Shown here: piece after piece, positions 32,901 through 44,537 of the stretch
Layout of the letters: every line of letters starts with the position of its first letter
Position numbering within the stretch: position 1 is the stretch's first letter
NCBI GenBank assembly: GCA_025594325.1
Contig: JANHCV010000003.1
Coordinates: 1,674,001 to 1,738,000 of the forward strand
DNA from: Blastocladiella emersonii ATCC 22665
Taxonomy: Eukaryota > Blastocladiomycota > Blastocladiomycetes > Blastocladiales > Blastocladiaceae
Reading direction: 5' to 3'
Length of the DNA: 64,000 nucleotides
Notes under the pieces: generated by a model
Seen by the model: the letters and a program-made list of their open reading frames with translations, nothing else
The model's database searches: none
Told to the model about the DNA's origin: nothing
Made by a program: the position numbers and the translations under genes

Positions 32901-34176
32901 TCACTGGAACTTGCGCTCGGCCTCGTCCGCGTCCATAGCGCCGCTCTTGACCGCGGCCACGCGCTGGTCGTACTTGTGGACGTAGCGTCGGTACCGGTCG
33001 CCGCCGTCGGTCCCAAAGAAGGTATCGACGACGCCCGAGACCCCAAACTGGTAGATGAACGCGTAGTGGTGCCAGTCGTGCTTGCGGGCGGACGGCCACC
33101 CGAACAGCTCGTAGCCCGAGTGCGTGTGGACCGTGGTCGTGATGGCGAGCGTGACCCAGACGAGCGCCGAGAACGGGTGCATGGCGAAGAGGACGATTCC
33201 GCCGAGGACCGGGGTCAGGTTCGACAGGAGGTGCTCGACCGGATGCGCGTAGGTCGCGGCGAGCCCGACGGGCGCCGTGAACTCGTGGTGCTGCTTGTGG
33301 AACGCGCGGTACAGCGGGCCCCAGTGGAACAGCCGGTGCGACGAGTAGAAGAGCAGCTCCTCGATGCCCGCGCAGATGGCCAGGTCGCGCGCCACCGTGG
33401 CCGCCGAGGGGAGCGATGCCGCCCAGGACGTCGCCGCAGCGGCCGTCGACAGACCGTGGTGGTACTGCAGGGCGGCCGGGTACGCGTACTTGAACAGGAC
33501 CAGGCCGTACGGGATGTTGATGAACACCTGGTTGCGCAGGACGACGAGCGCGCACTTGACCCAGTCGCGCGACGACACCAGCTTGCCGTCCTGGATCTTG
33601 TGCGCCAGCGCGAACCGGCCCAGCGCCGTGCTAGGGAAACGCAGCGACACGTCCAGCACGCCCAGGAGCAGCGCGTGCGTCCAGTACAGCGCGGCTACAC
33701 ACAGGCGGTCTCAGCGTCAGTACCCATGGGTCCTCGCAACTAATGAATCCGCACGTACTCGTCCACAGGAACAAAGCAATGGTCATGAACCCCTCGACGC
33801 CCCAGTACTCGACCATACTCGCCCACATCGCGCGGAGCGCGAGCGAGGCCGCATGAACATGACCGAGCGCGGCGCCGAGCCCCGGCACGTCTGCGAGCAC
33901 GCCGCGCACCGCGGCCGGGAGCACCGACGCGGGCGACGCCAGGTCGAACAGGTCAGGCATGCACAGCAGCACCGTCACGGCGGCGAAGAAGAGCGGCTGC
34001 CCGGCCTCGCGCAGGTGCAGCGACCGCAGGAACAGCTGCGTGTCGGTCGGCAGCGGGGACTCGGTAGTGGGAGCGGCGGCGGCGGGCTTGGCGGGCTTCG
34101 CGGCCGCGGCTGGCGCCGCCGCCGTCGTCGTCGTCGTGGATGGTGGCGGTGGTGGAGTCACGGTGGCGGTCGTCAT
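32901..34176 (-). CDS. Fatty acid hydroxylase / sterol desaturase superfamily membrane enzyme
   Basis: Di-iron membrane oxidase of the ERG3/ERG25/FAXDC2 superfamily, probably in the ER; the exact substrate is unknown. Exons 34176-33759 and 33694-32901 give 403 aa. The N-terminal ~45 residues are Thr/Pro/Ala-rich; several hydrophobic helices follow (PLFFAAVTVLLCMPDLFDL, FMTIALFLWTTALYWTHALL). The histidine boxes are all present: SSHRLFH (HxxxH), FHKQHHEF (HxxHH) and RKHDWHHY (HxxHH), plus AHPVEHLLSN. The spacing fits the fatty acid hydroxylase domain. The intron is 64 nt (GTACGT donor). Similarity looks closest to C4-methylsterol oxidase-like or FAXDC2 proteins, but I do not assign a gene name. 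The end lies ~290 bp from the Fanzor stop. Confidence 0.87.
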
Positions 34177-34762
34177 GGGCGAGAGGAGGGTGCGGTAAAA
34201 GGGTTGGAGTAGCGAGCGACGCGCGCGGAGCAAGGGAGAGCGGGGAGCGAGCGAGGGAGAGGGGGCCTCGCTCGTATTTGAGGGCGAATCCGCACGCACA
34301 CGGAGCCGAGCGAACCTTGACGAGCGGGAGCGGACGCGGTGGTGGTGCCTTCCCCCGCCGCCGCTCGGCTCGGCGGCCATGGTCGGTCGCGGCGGCAGTC
34401 CGCGCACTCGGCGCCTCATCCTCCGCTTTCACGGCGGCCGCGCTCGCGTGCGGGCCGATGGTCAGGTGCGCGGGTCGGCAGCGCGGGCGGCGACGCGTCG
34501 CGGGGCCCCCGATGCATGTGGGTCCATTTCGTTCATGGGCAGAGCGTGGAAATCCGCGGCGGAGGCGGCGAAGATGGCGGAGCGGAGCGGCGGAGAGGCG
34601 GCGGCGCGTCGCGCCTCACGGCGGCAGCGAATTCCCCCGCGCGACTCGGCGGCTCCCCGATTGCGTTGTTCATCCGCGCTGACCACGACGACGACGGTGC
34701 ACGATGATGGTGAGGGAGAGTATATTCAAGAGAGCGAGAGGGTAGAGATCAGCGACAACAGC
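34177..34762. other. Intergenic region between the hydroxylase start and transaldolase stop
   Basis: 586 bp. I see no gene. It holds the upstream region of the hydroxylase gene and the 3' UTR of transaldolase. Frames crossing it are GC-rich shadows. Confidence 0.5.
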
Positions 34763-35795
34763 TTAGGCGAGCTTGGCCTTAAGGATAGCCTCGAGCTTGA
34801 GCGCGTCCTCGGCAAACTTGCGGATACCCTCGGCGAGCTTCTCGGTGGCCATGGCGTCCTCGTTGTGCTCCCAGCGGAACGCCGCCTCGTTGAGCGACCG
34901 CTTGGTGTCGGCCTTGGCGGCGGCCGTCTCGGGGACGAGCCTGCGGACCAGCGTGCCCTGCGTCTGCTGGAGCTCAGCGAGGAGCGCGGGCGAGATGGTC
35001 AGGAAGTCGCACCCGGCGAGCTCCGTGATCTCGCCCGTGTTGCGGAACGAGGCGCCCATGACGATCGTCTTGTACCCGTGCGCCTTGTAGTAGGCGTAGA
35101 TGCGCGACACCGAGATGACGCCGGGGTCCGTGGACGCGTCCGTGTACGCGTTGCCCGTCGCCTTCTTGTACCAGTCGAAGATGCGGCCGACAAACGGCGA
35201 GATGAGCGTGACCTTGGCCTCGGCGCACGCCACGGCCTGCGCAAACGAGAAGAGCAGCGTCAGGTTGCAGTGGATGCCGTCGACCGCCTCGAGCTCGCGC
35301 GCCGCCTGGATGCCCTCCCACGTGGACGCGATCTTGATCAGCACGCGGTCCTTGGACACGCCGGCCGCCTCGTACAGGGCAATCAGGCGGCGCGCCTTGG
35401 CCAGCGTCGCCTCCTTGTCGAAGGACAGGCGCGCGTCCACCTCGGTCGACACGCGGCCCGGGATCAGCTTGAGGATCTCCACGCCAAAGTTGATGAGCAG
35501 CTTGTCGTTGGCCGCCTCGAGCTGCGCAGCGGGGTCCGTCGCCTGCGTCTTGGCCCACGCCACGGCCTCGTCAATGAGGCGCGCGTACTGCGGCTTCTGC
35601 GCCGCGGCCAGGATCAGCGACGGGTTGGTCGTCGCGTCCGTCGGCTTGTACTGCGCGATGCCTGTGGGCGGGATGGGTGTGAGCGGCTAGGCTCCCATGC
35701 CGGCGCGCGGAGGGGAGAGCAGCAGGCATACTCTCAAAGTCGCCCGTGTCGGCGACGATGGTGGTGAAGTTCTTGAGCTGGTCGAGGATCGACAT
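34763..35795 (-). CDS. TAL1: Transaldolase
   Basis: Cytosolic pentose phosphate pathway enzyme that transfers a dihydroxyacetone unit from sedoheptulose 7-phosphate to glyceraldehyde 3-phosphate. Exons 35795-35732 and 35661-34763 give 320 aa, normal for the type I enzyme. The start [20 protein letters not shown] matches fungal transaldolases. [12 protein letters not shown] is the TAL signature, and the Schiff-base lysine is in [49 protein letters not shown] and [11 protein letters not shown] are all conserved. The 70-nt intron splits codon 22. It diverges from SOD1 across a ~430-bp spacer; both enzymes support oxidative-stress defence, so shared regulation is possible. Confidence 0.97.
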
Positions 35796-36226
35796 TTTGC
35801 GTGCGGGTTGGTTGATACAGAGCAAGGGAGCCGGTGGGTGATTGCTGGGGAGCAGGTCTGGGGGACCGGCCAGCCTTTTGTATGGTGGGCTCGGGCCCAG
35901 GCTCGGGCCAACCGACTGGCCGGCCAACGAGGCTTTTTTGAGCCGACGCGTTCGCGTCCCGTATCAGACCGCAAAACCCGGGTTTCGCCTGCTCACGTGG
36001 CCTGCCAGATCCAATGTTCGACGCGTTGGCGCCTCGTTCCGCCCGCTTCCGGCCGCCTTGCCGCCTGCCCGCGCCGCCTCGCTGACGAGAGCGAAAAAGC
36101 ACGCGATCGTCGTTCGCGGTGAGGGATTTAAAACCGCCCTGGCCGCCGCGGGCGACCCTCGCTCCCCTGCCCGACGACGCACTCCCACGCATCGCACGCA
36201 TCACCACCCTTTATCGAAACATCACC
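35796..36226. promoter_or_regulatory. Divergent promoter between transaldolase and SOD1
   Basis: 431 bp containing both transcription starts. I see no gene. A TTTAAAAC patch lies near 36126, about 100 bp before the SOD1 ATG. No specific factor site is asserted. Confidence 0.4.
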
Positions 36227-36810
36227 ATGGTCAAGGCCGTTGCAGTTCTCCGCGGCGACGCCAACGTCACGGGCACCGTGACCTTCACGCAGGAGACCGA
36301 GTCGTCGCCCGTGGTCGTGGAGGCGACCATTTCGGGGCTCAAGGCGGGCAACCACGGGTTCCACATCCACGAGTTTGGCGACAACACCAACGGCTGCGTG
36401 TCGGCGGGCCCGCACTTCAACCCGGCCGGCCACACGCACGGCGCGCCCTCGGACGCGGTGCGCCACGCCGGCGACCTCGGCAACATTGTCGCGGGCGCCG
36501 ACGGCGTCGCCAAGGTCAACCTCTCGGACAAGGTGATCACGCTGGTCGGCGTCCACTCGATCATCGGCCGCACCGTCGTCGTGCACGCCGACGAGGACGA
36601 CCTCGGCAAGGGCGGCCACGAGCTCTCGGCCACCACGGGCAACGCCGGCGGCCGCGTCGCGTGCGGCGTCATTGGCATCGCCAAGTAAGCGAGTGTGCGT
36701 CTCTTTGCGATGTGGCGCGCGCGTGGTCCCTGAACTCGGAGCACTGACCTCCCCTCGCGCGTCCTTCTCGTAGGGCTCCCGAGACCAAGAAGACCAAGAG
36801 TCGCCTGTAG
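36227..36810 (+). CDS. SOD1: Cu/Zn superoxide dismutase with an alternative C-terminal exon ending in a peroxisomal signal
   Basis: Dismutates superoxide to H2O2 and O2. From the ATG at 36227 the unspliced frame ends at TAA 36686-36688, giving 153 aa, the usual SOD1 length. [44 protein letters not shown] and the C-terminal [12 protein letters not shown] carry the Cu and Zn ligands and the disulfide Cys pair. The TAA lies inside a consensus donor (AA|GTAAGC). A CTGAC branch and CGTAG acceptor at 36773 define an 89-nt intron (36685-36773). Splicing replaces the stop with [11 protein letters not shown] and a TAG at 36808-36810 (164 aa). SRL is a canonical type 1 peroxisomal signal, here preceded by lysines. 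So the gene may make both cytosolic and peroxisomal enzyme by intron retention or splicing. Confidence 0.95.
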
Positions 36811-37034
36811 AGAGATTGTTGTCGTGTTGTTGGCGTGTGTGACTGAGATGATTCCGGGCCGCGGGGCCGTGCGTGCCCCTCGGCCGAGTAAAGCTATTGA
36901 TGGTGAACCCTCTTTCGTGGACGGTCGGCGACGTGGCAGAGTCATCTATGCTAGGGAACAAGCGCGAACGAGAGAGAGAGAACATGAACAACAAGAAATG
37001 AGGAGAGAATCAAACACATCACCACCGTCAACCA

Positions 37035-38075
37035 CTACCCTTCGAGACCCATGGGAATCGCCTCAGTCGCGAGCGCGAACGTGGACCGGGACCCGCCGCC
37101 ATTCGACACGTTGCCGGCGGACTTGTTCCACCCGCCGCCCGACAGCGTGAGGACGGGAACCCCGTCGGCGTCGACGCCCGTGGCGCTGGCCGCGCCCGCC
37201 GTGGCCGCCAGCAGCCGCATCTTGCGCTCGGCCACCTCGCGCATGTGCGCGTCGTGCATGGCCAGCCGCGTCTTCTTCTCCTCGAGCTCGCGCGCGCGGT
37301 TCGCCGCGATCCGCGCCTCGCGGTCCGCCACCAGCGCGCGGAGAAGGGTTGGGTCTAGGTCCTTGTCCTTGGCGAGCGCCGCCGGGTCCTATGTTGAGGG
37401 ATATCGTCAGTGTTCTGCGGAAGGAAGCGATGAAGAGAGAGACGGACGAACCTCCTCCCACCGCGTCTCGGCCTCGCGCAGCTTACGCTGGATCTCGTCG
37501 TTGCTGAGGTGCGCCATGGGCTGCAGCTGCGTGCGCCGCCGGTTGCGCGGGTTCGCGGACATGGGCTTGCGCGCACGCACCTTGACCGTGTCGTCGAGCG
37601 GGATGTCGAAGGACGTTGGCCGGATCGATTCCTCCGCGACTGCCGTGGCCGCCGTCAGGCTGACCCCCGTCGGCGAGATGGACGGCAGCGCGGCCCGCGT
37701 CACGCCCGCAGACCCAACGCCGAGCGACTTGGACGACCCCGCGCTGTGCCGCGTCCCGATCCCCGAGTCGCTGCGCACCGTCGGGTCGACCTTGGCCGTC
37801 GCCGCCGACGCGGGCTTGGAGGCGCCGGAGGTGGCGAGGCCGGCGGCGGCCGAGCTGCGACTCGAGGGCGACGGCGCCGCCGCCGAGCGAGCGGGCGAGT
37901 GCGATGGTGGTGGTGCTGAGACGGCGGTCGGCGGGGCGGCGGCCACGACGGGAGCAGGTGCCGGTGCGGCCTTGGCCGTCTCAGCGACGAGTACGGGTGC
38001 TGCAGGAGCGGCGGCCGTGGTAGTCGATGGCGACGCGGCAGCGTGCGCGGCTTCCTTGGATGCGCCACAGCCCAT
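37035..38075 (-). CDS. Putative N-myristoylated/palmitoylated protein with C-terminal coiled coil (MGCGASK)
   Basis: I do not recognise the family. Exons 38075-37452 and 37388-37035 give 325 aa. The N-terminus MGCGASKE fits an N-myristoylation site (Gly2, Ser6) with Cys3 as a likely palmitoylation site, suggesting attachment to a membrane face. Residues ~10-170 are Ala/Pro/Ser/Thr-rich and disordered. After KPMSANPRNRRRTQLQP a conserved-looking helix begins (LSNDEIQRKLREAETRWEE), followed across the intron by a charged coiled-coil segment (DREARIAANRARELEEKKTR, MREVAERKMRLL). The tail is Gly/Ser-rich. The intron (37451-37389) has a GTTCGT donor, less common here. Roles in membrane-linked signalling are conceivable but not shown. 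Confidence 0.75.
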
Positions 38076-39170
38076 GGTTGGTGACGGGTAACGGGGTAGA
38101 GATAGGTATAGCAGGGGTGCGAGATCAGGGCGTGACCTCGACGATGGATGGCAAAATGTGGGTAGAGAGGGAGGGCGAGCGGCTGGACCAGCAGCAGTCG
38201 CGCAAGAACGGGTACAGGCGGAGGCGGGGTGGTACGAGCACGGCCAGCGAGCTCGACGCGGTCTATAGGGGTGGTGGTGGTGGTGGTGGTGGTATGGATG
38301 AGAGAGAGGGGAGCCCGACCACGTTGCACGGTGCGCGCACGTCGTGGGTCGGCGGGCAGCGGAGCGAGGGCGAGGGCGAGTGGAGGTGCAGGTCGAGGTC
38401 TGTCGGCGAGGCGACGACGGGAGCGCGTTGATCGAGCTGTTGCGTTGCGTTGCCGTCGGATACAGATGCGTGGTAGCGAGCGTGGCGTTGGTCGCAAGAA
38501 TAGACGAGCAAGTCGGGGGGAGGGAGGGTGGGACGGGGAGAGAGAGAACGGATCAGTACGCGTGCACGCGTCGCGGGGGTCGGAGCGGGGGTAGCTCCTC
38601 GAACCTTGATAGATCGGTGAGTCGGACGTGCGTGTGTGGCGGCAGGATGTGTCCGAGCTGAGATATCGCAGCGACGCGTGCGTGCGTGCGCCGTCTGGGC
38701 CAGCGCGACCTCGATGTAGCCGTTGCGACGGGTTGTGGGGGTTCCGGCCAGGCCAAGGTGTACCACGCGTGCGATACAGCGGGCCCGTGGACCGCCGCGT
38801 CCACACAGCAAATTACACTATCCAGCGCGTGACGCGGGTCGCTGTCAGCTTGCGTCGCACTGCGCCGGGACGCGTGAGGCATTTGGGCGCGAGACACGCG
38901 CGCGCGAAACAAAATTTCGCGCATGTGACGGCATGTGGCGGCGCGAAACGAGGGGGAGGAGAGGCGCGGCGCGTCTCGCGAAACGCGTCTCCCGAACGGC
39001 ACGCGTCGCTCATGTGATCGCGTGTGTGTCTCTGCCTCACGCATTCCGCGCCTCGCCCATGTTTCTCGCAGAAGTCCCTTGGTCACGATCACACACGCAC
39101 ACGGAGATCGTGAAGAAGAAAAACGTAGTGTGGATTCGCATAATAGAGCCACCTTCCCCCCAAACCCGCG
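38076..39170. other. Intergenic region, ~1.1 kb
   Basis: It lies between the start of the MGCGASK gene and the 3' end of PAT1. The first ~400 bp hold GGT/GTG microsatellite-like runs (around 38,270-38,295) and are the likely promoter. A cluster of GCGCGTCTCG / ACGCGTCTCCC words lies around 38,960-39,010. I see no gene or tRNA. Confidence 0.5.
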
Positions 39171-42100
39171 CTACTGCCCCGCCGTCTGGATCTGGCTGGC
39201 GTCGAGCCCGAGCGCGTGGAGGAACAGGTTGACGTTGAAGATGGACCGCTCAGCCTTGTCCGCGGCGACGCCTTCGGGCGCAGCGGCGCCGTCGTACGCG
39301 ACGTCGAGCTGGCCGGCGACCACGTTGCCCAAAATCCGCTCGCGGACCTCGGCCACGAGCATGTGCTGCTGGTCGGCGGACGCGGCGACGGCGAGCGACG
39401 CGATGAACTGCCAGACGTGCGCGTCGTCGGTGAGGTAGAACTCGAGGAGCTCGGCGGCCGAGGGGACCGCGATCCCCGACTCGGGTGGCGGGAGCGGCGG
39501 GACGAGCAGGCTCGGCAGGCGCGCGAGCGGGAGCGACGCGGGCAGGTTCGACATGGAGGTCACGGGGAAGAAGGCGAGGTAGTGGCCGTGCAGCTCGCCG
39601 AACACGCGCTGGTACAGCTGCGGCCACCCGTCGGCGGCGCCCGCCTGGCTGAGGATCTCGGCGCGCGACACGAGCATCGTGAGCAGGGCGAGCCCGGCCT
39701 TGGCGCTGCCGAGCCGCACCACGTCGTTGCGGTCGAGGAGCACCTCGAGGCACGACGACACCACGTCCCAGGAGGCCTCGGTGACGAACGCCACGACCGG
39801 CGGGAACACGTGGTGCATGAACGTCTCGACGTCGTCGACGAACTGAAGCAGCGCGTCGACGCTGGGCCGCGACGACGCGAGCCCGGGGAACAGCTGCGGC
39901 GCCGCGAACAGCGCGGGGATCGACGCCTGGCGGACCACATCGAGCTGCTGCGCGTGCGCGAACAGGGCGAGCACGAGCAGCGTGACGTGCTGCGGGGCGA
40001 GCGCGCGCACCATGCGCGGGAACAGCTTCTTGCCCTTGGCGCACGCGAGCGTCTGGACGAGCGGGTGCACCTCGCCCTCGCCCGACGTGTGCATGCGCGC
40101 CCACAGCGTGTCCATGGCCGTGCCGAGCTCGCGCTCCCACACCTCCGTCTCCTCGTCGAGCGACAGCGGCCGCTCGTCGCCGTCCTCGGTCACGACCACG
40201 GTGCGCTTCGAGTCGGCCGTCGGCGCCGTCCGCTGCAGGTGCTCGACCTCGAGCACCAGCGCGTACAGGTCCTCGGTCACCTTGAACACGAGCTTGCGCG
40301 CGAGCTTGCCGTTGAGCCCGCCGAGCGACGACGAGGGGGTGCCGCTGGCGGGACCCGACCCGGTCGCGCTCGTCGGCGCCGACGTGTTGATGCTGACGAT
40401 CTGGCGCGGGTTCTTGGTCGTCTTGAGCGAGATCTTGCCCAACGCGCCCTCGAGCGAGACTGGATTCAGGTCGCACATTAGTTTTCCTTCTCGCGCGCTA
40501 GTGAACGGGTGAAAGCGCACACTGCGTGGTCTTGGGCCGCTTCTTAGCGTTTTGGACGATGCGGTTGATCTGGTCCTGGAGCGAGCCGTTGCGCGCCGCG
40601 CGTTGGAGCAGGCCGGGCTGGCGACGGCGGTCGTTGCCGCCGCCGTTCTTGTCGTTACCGCTGCTGCTGCTGCCGCCCGCGGTCGTCGACGCCGCCGCGT
40701 TCTCGGACGCCGCAGCGGGAGCGGCGCCCTCGGCCTTGCCCGACTCGGCGTCCGCAGCCGGGGTCGCCGGAGTCGCCGGCTCCTGCTGCTGCTCCTGCTG
40801 GGGCTCGCCGCTAGCCGCAGCCGCAGCAGCAGCTTCCTCGTCCTCGTGGGTGGCCTTGAACACCTGGAAGTAGTAGTCCTCCTGCATGGGGTCGGCCGAG
40901 ACGAGCTGCGAGATCTGGATGCGCGCGATCATATCCTTTTCGTACTGGGACATGATGCCCGTGAACCGCTGGGTCTCGCGCATGCGCGTCTCGCGGCGCG
41001 CGCGACGCAGCGCCCGCGTCTGCTGCTCGCGCGCCTGAGCGTGCATGTGCTGGCCGAGCATCATGCGCTCCACGTCCTCGAGCGACATGGGCGGCATGCC
41101 GGGAGGCATCATGCCCGGCGGCGGGGGCGGCATACCAAACATGGGCGGCATGCCAGGGGGCAGCATGCCGAACGGCGGCGGCATCATCCCCGGGTGCGCC
41201 ATGTGCGGCGACGGGACGGCCGCGGCAGCGTCGCCGTTGTTCTTGTCGGCGTCCTCGCCGGCTTCGCCGGCCGGCGGCGGGGGCGGCTGCATGCCCGCGG
41301 GCGGGTAGCCCGGCGGCATCATGCCGGGCGGCGGCGGCATCCCGAACATGGGCGGGTACCCGGGCGGCATGCCGGGCGGCGGACCCATGCCCGGCGGGAA
41401 CATGCCCATGTACGCGGGGTGGCCGGGCGGCGGCGGGTACATGCCCATGGGGCCCATGACGTGCGGCGGCATGTCGGCGGGGTTGCCCGTCGACGGCAGT
41501 GGCAGGTTGCTGGAGCTGTTGTTGTTGGAGGGCGCGCCCGAGGGGTGCTGCGACGGCGGCTGCGAGTTCATGAGGCGCGCCTCGAGCTCGGCGAGCGACA
41601 GGCCCTGCTGCTGCTGCTGCTGCTGGGCAGGCTGGCCGGAGTACAGGGCGTCCGAGGACGCGTTACCCGAGGGGCCTAGGTGTGGGCGGGAGTCGTGTCA
41701 GTGCGAGATCGTTACTGGACCCGCGTAACGCGGCGTACCCGAGTGGCTGGCGCGACGGGCAGCCTCGAGGCAGTTGAAGGCCATGCTGAGGGCGCTGTTG
41801 GCGGCCGAGTCCTTGCCGGCGCCGCCGGCGCTGGTGTTGCCACCGGCGAAGCGCATGGCGTCGAGCTGCTGGGCGAGCTGGTCGTTGGCCTGGCCCTGCT
41901 GGTACTGAGCAGGCGCACTGGTAGACGACGGACACGCTGTCAGCCTCATCCCTCCTACTCGTAACACCGTGGACGCGTACCCCCACCCGCCCTGGACCGG
42001 CATGCCGTGGATATCGCGGACGGGCCCGCCGGCCGGGTGCTGCATGGCGGCGTTGGACACGGGCGCGTTCTGGCGCTCAAAGACGCTGAGCAGGTCGCTG

Positions 42101-42354
42101 TTGCCGCCGGTCGGCGCGCCGGGGTACGCCGCGGGGGCGTGGTACGCGGGGATCGCGGAGTCGTCGGTCAGGCCCTCGAGGTCCTTGAAGTGGATCACGT
42201 CCATGTCGCCGCGGCCGCCGTCATGGTGCTGGTGCTGGTGCGGGTGCTGGTGGTGCGGCGGCGGGGGCAAGTTCCCCCACGGCGAAGCGGCCTCGGGCTG
42301 CGGCGGCGGCGGTTGCTGGCCGCGGCCGCCGGCGTCGAACCGGTAGAATGACAT
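39171..42354 (-). CDS. PAT1: mRNA decapping activator Pat1 (topoisomerase II-associated protein PAT1)
   Basis: Scaffold that links deadenylated mRNA to Dcp2, Lsm1-7 and Dhh1 in cytoplasmic P-bodies. Exons 42354-41981, 41917-41739, 41675-40521 and 40459-39171 give 998 aa. The N-terminus MSFYRFDAGG with acidic HFKDLEGLTDDSAIP fits the short N-terminal motif that binds Dhh1. A long Pro/Met/Gly-rich segment follows, with repeated GMPPMFGMPPPPG units. The conserved middle block is FTGIMSQYEKDMIARIQISQ then LVSADPMQEDYYFQVF. Joined across the 61-nt intron is QFSLEGALGKISLKTTKNPR, a Pat1 signature. The C-terminal helical PatC domain (39171-40300: FKVTEDLYALVLEVEHL, GKKLFPRMVRALAP) binds Lsm1-7. Introns are 61-63 nt with GTACGC or GTGCGC donors. 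Confidence 0.93.
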
Positions 42355-42914
42355 TGAGGGTCCGGTTTCCGTGACGTTGCGCGGAGCTGCGTGTGGCTTC
42401 GTTGCCGATCAGACGTGCATGCGCAGGGGGTCGCGGGGAGGGAACGGCGGAGACGCGCTGCGCGCGGCGTTCAAGGGGCGGCCGAGACGGCGTCGGGCGA
42501 GAGCGTGGCGCCAAGTCACCCTCTCGCTTCAACGTGGCGCGACGGTCACTTCTTTCGTGAAGGCCGATCGTCGACGAAGACCATCTCACACTCGAGAACT
42601 TCAAACCAGACCTCAAACTGACAGCGAGGACCTCCAACTTGGACGAGCACAATTGAGGAAACAAAATGGACCAGAGAACAGAGGCCAGCACCGAACATTC
42701 CGAGAGACAGACGCTCGAGGGGGCCATCTGTATTAGACACTGCAGCAAGGTCAAGAAGGAGCTGGTGCATTGCAAGAATGCCGAGTGGGAGGCGGAGAGA
42801 GCGGGGGTGACAATGACAAAGGGTGGCGGCAGGAGGGAGGCGATACAAGGCGAGGAGCAGTAGTCAGCGACACGAACAGAAAGGAGCAAACGAGAACGAG
42901 AGAGAGCACGCACT
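42355..42914. other. PAT1 promoter and uS13 3' flank
   Basis: 560 bp without a supported gene. Short frames in both directions look like chance. The region is less GC-rich than the coding parts. Confidence 0.5.
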
Positions 42915-43376
42915 TTACTTCTTCTTGGCGACACCGACGGTCTTGCCGCGGCGGCCGGTGGTCTTGGTGTGCTGACCACGGACACGGATGCCCCAGTAGT
43001 GGCGGAGACCGCGGTGAACGCGCATCTTCTTGAGGCGCTCGAGGTCCTCACGGAGCGTGTTGTCGACGGCGTTCGACACGTGCTGCGTGTACTCACCGGT
43101 GCGGATGTCCTTCTGACGGTTAAGGAACCACTTGGGGATCTTGTACTGCAGGGGGTTCTGGATGATCGTCACGATGCGCTCCAGCTCCTCGGCCGTGATC
43201 TCACCAGCGCGCTTGTTGGTGTCGACCTCGGCCTTCTTGCACACCAGGTTGGCGTAGCGGCGACCCACACCCTTGATCGACGTCAGGGCGTACATGATCT
43301 TGTCCTTGCCCTCAAGGTTGGTGTTGAGGACACGGAGGATGAAGGAGAACGAGCCCTTCTCGGAAACGACGAGCGA
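42915..43376 (-). CDS. RPS18: 40S ribosomal protein S18 (uS13), main exon
   Basis: Small-subunit head protein at the subunit interface. The exon starts right after an acceptor (CCGAACAG) at 43377 with [20 protein letters not shown]. It continues with [57 protein letters not shown], and the C-terminus [20 protein letters not shown]. Only the initiator Met is missing: in this family Ser-Leu-Val follows Met directly, so the first exon probably ends at or just after ATG. A CTAAC branch lies ~30 nt before the acceptor. I could not locate an ATG-GT donor upstream, so the 5' exon remains unassigned. With Met the protein would be 154 aa. Confidence 0.95.
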   Translation of the reverse strand, partial: SLVVSEKGSFSFILRVLNTNLEGKDKIMYALTSIKGVGRRYANLVCKKAEVDTNKRAGEITAEELERIVTIIQNPLQYKIPKWFLNRQKDIRTGEYTQHVSNAVDNTLREDLERLKKMRVHRGLRHYWGIRVRGQHTKTTGRRGKTVGVAKKK

Positions 43377-44537
43377 CTGTTCGGTGGGGACGGCGGGACG
43401 TGGTGGAAATCGTTAGTTCAGAGGTTCGCGGGACGGCGTTTTTTTTTTCGCAGTGAGGGCGCCCACGCAGGGCGACGCAAACGCAGAGGTGACAACGCTC
43501 GCCATGCACGCAGTCTCGGAATTGTCGGCGGCCGTTCCGCAGCACAGACGTCGCCACAGCATCGTCGTAGTCGTCAGTCGGCCGCGTGCGACTGCCGAAC
43601 GCACACCGCGACAGGGCAAACCGAACGCGCAGCATGCCGGCATGCAAACGTCGATCAACGATTCGGGGTGCCGCATCGCAGTGACGAGTGGCAGCGTCGC
43701 CGGTGCACAGCACGATCCGTTGTTCGGGTCGTCACGTCCAGCCATCCGGACGTTGGAGTCGCCCCGGCAGCGTTAGCACCACCCAATCGACGATAGTCTC
43801 CCCGTGCATGACGGATGGTCCAGCGTGACGACGTGGTCTGCGGCCTGCGACGGCGCTGGCGGTGTTGATACATGGTGTCGGCCGTCTGGCGACGAGATGC
43901 ATTTTCATGGCGAGTGGTTTGCGTTGCGTCGCGCGCGCATGCGTGGGCGCCGTAACGGGCTAGCGCGTGCCATGATGGATTCTTCGGTCTGATCGCGAAA
44001 GAGAGCCTGCAGTCTTAGTCGCTCCAGCGTCCTTGACTTCGGCGGCAGGCCGGTGGCGCACAGGTCAAAACTGTGGCTGATCCGGTCATGTGAGTGGCGC
44101 CCTTCACTTGTCTCGCAGGCTGCTGCGCCATCGACGACGCGTGTTGCTCGACGCGTTTGGAGACGTGCTGTTTCGGGATACTTTTTTCAACCGCACTCCA
44201 CATCTCCAACGCGGGCGACCCTCGGCCCAGGCACGGAGGCTCCAGGAGAGCGCGCGCGAGCATCCAACAAGGCGGCGCCCTTGTTCACTTCGGCAGTCTC
44301 GCGCGTTGAGCAGCCGCGACGTTGGATCGCGCGCGCCGACCGTACATCGCTGACCCCCTGTCCGGCGCTCCTCGCTTCTCCTGAGGTGGCACAGTGCTCG
44401 GCACCACTACGCTCCCCACGCCCTGATCCGACCCGCTGGCCAAAAGACGGCGCATAAAGAGCGCCCCGCGTCCCTTTCACCCCCCATCTCTTTGCGATTG
44501 AGCCCTTTCCCCGCGAACAACCCCCCTGTTCTGCCGT
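43377..44537. other. uS13 first intron and promoter, then P450 upstream region
   Basis: 1.16 kb with no recognised coding sequence except the unlocated first exon of the uS13 gene. A 10-nt T run lies near 43440. Two ACGCGT words lie near 44140 and 44155. The P450 leader begins after a CATAAAGAGC stretch at about 44453. Confidence 0.5.

Noticed and set aside
39216-40481. Antisense open frame of ~421 codons
   Set aside because: Shadow of the PAT1 C-terminal exon; His/Arg/Glu-rich translation typical of a complementary frame.
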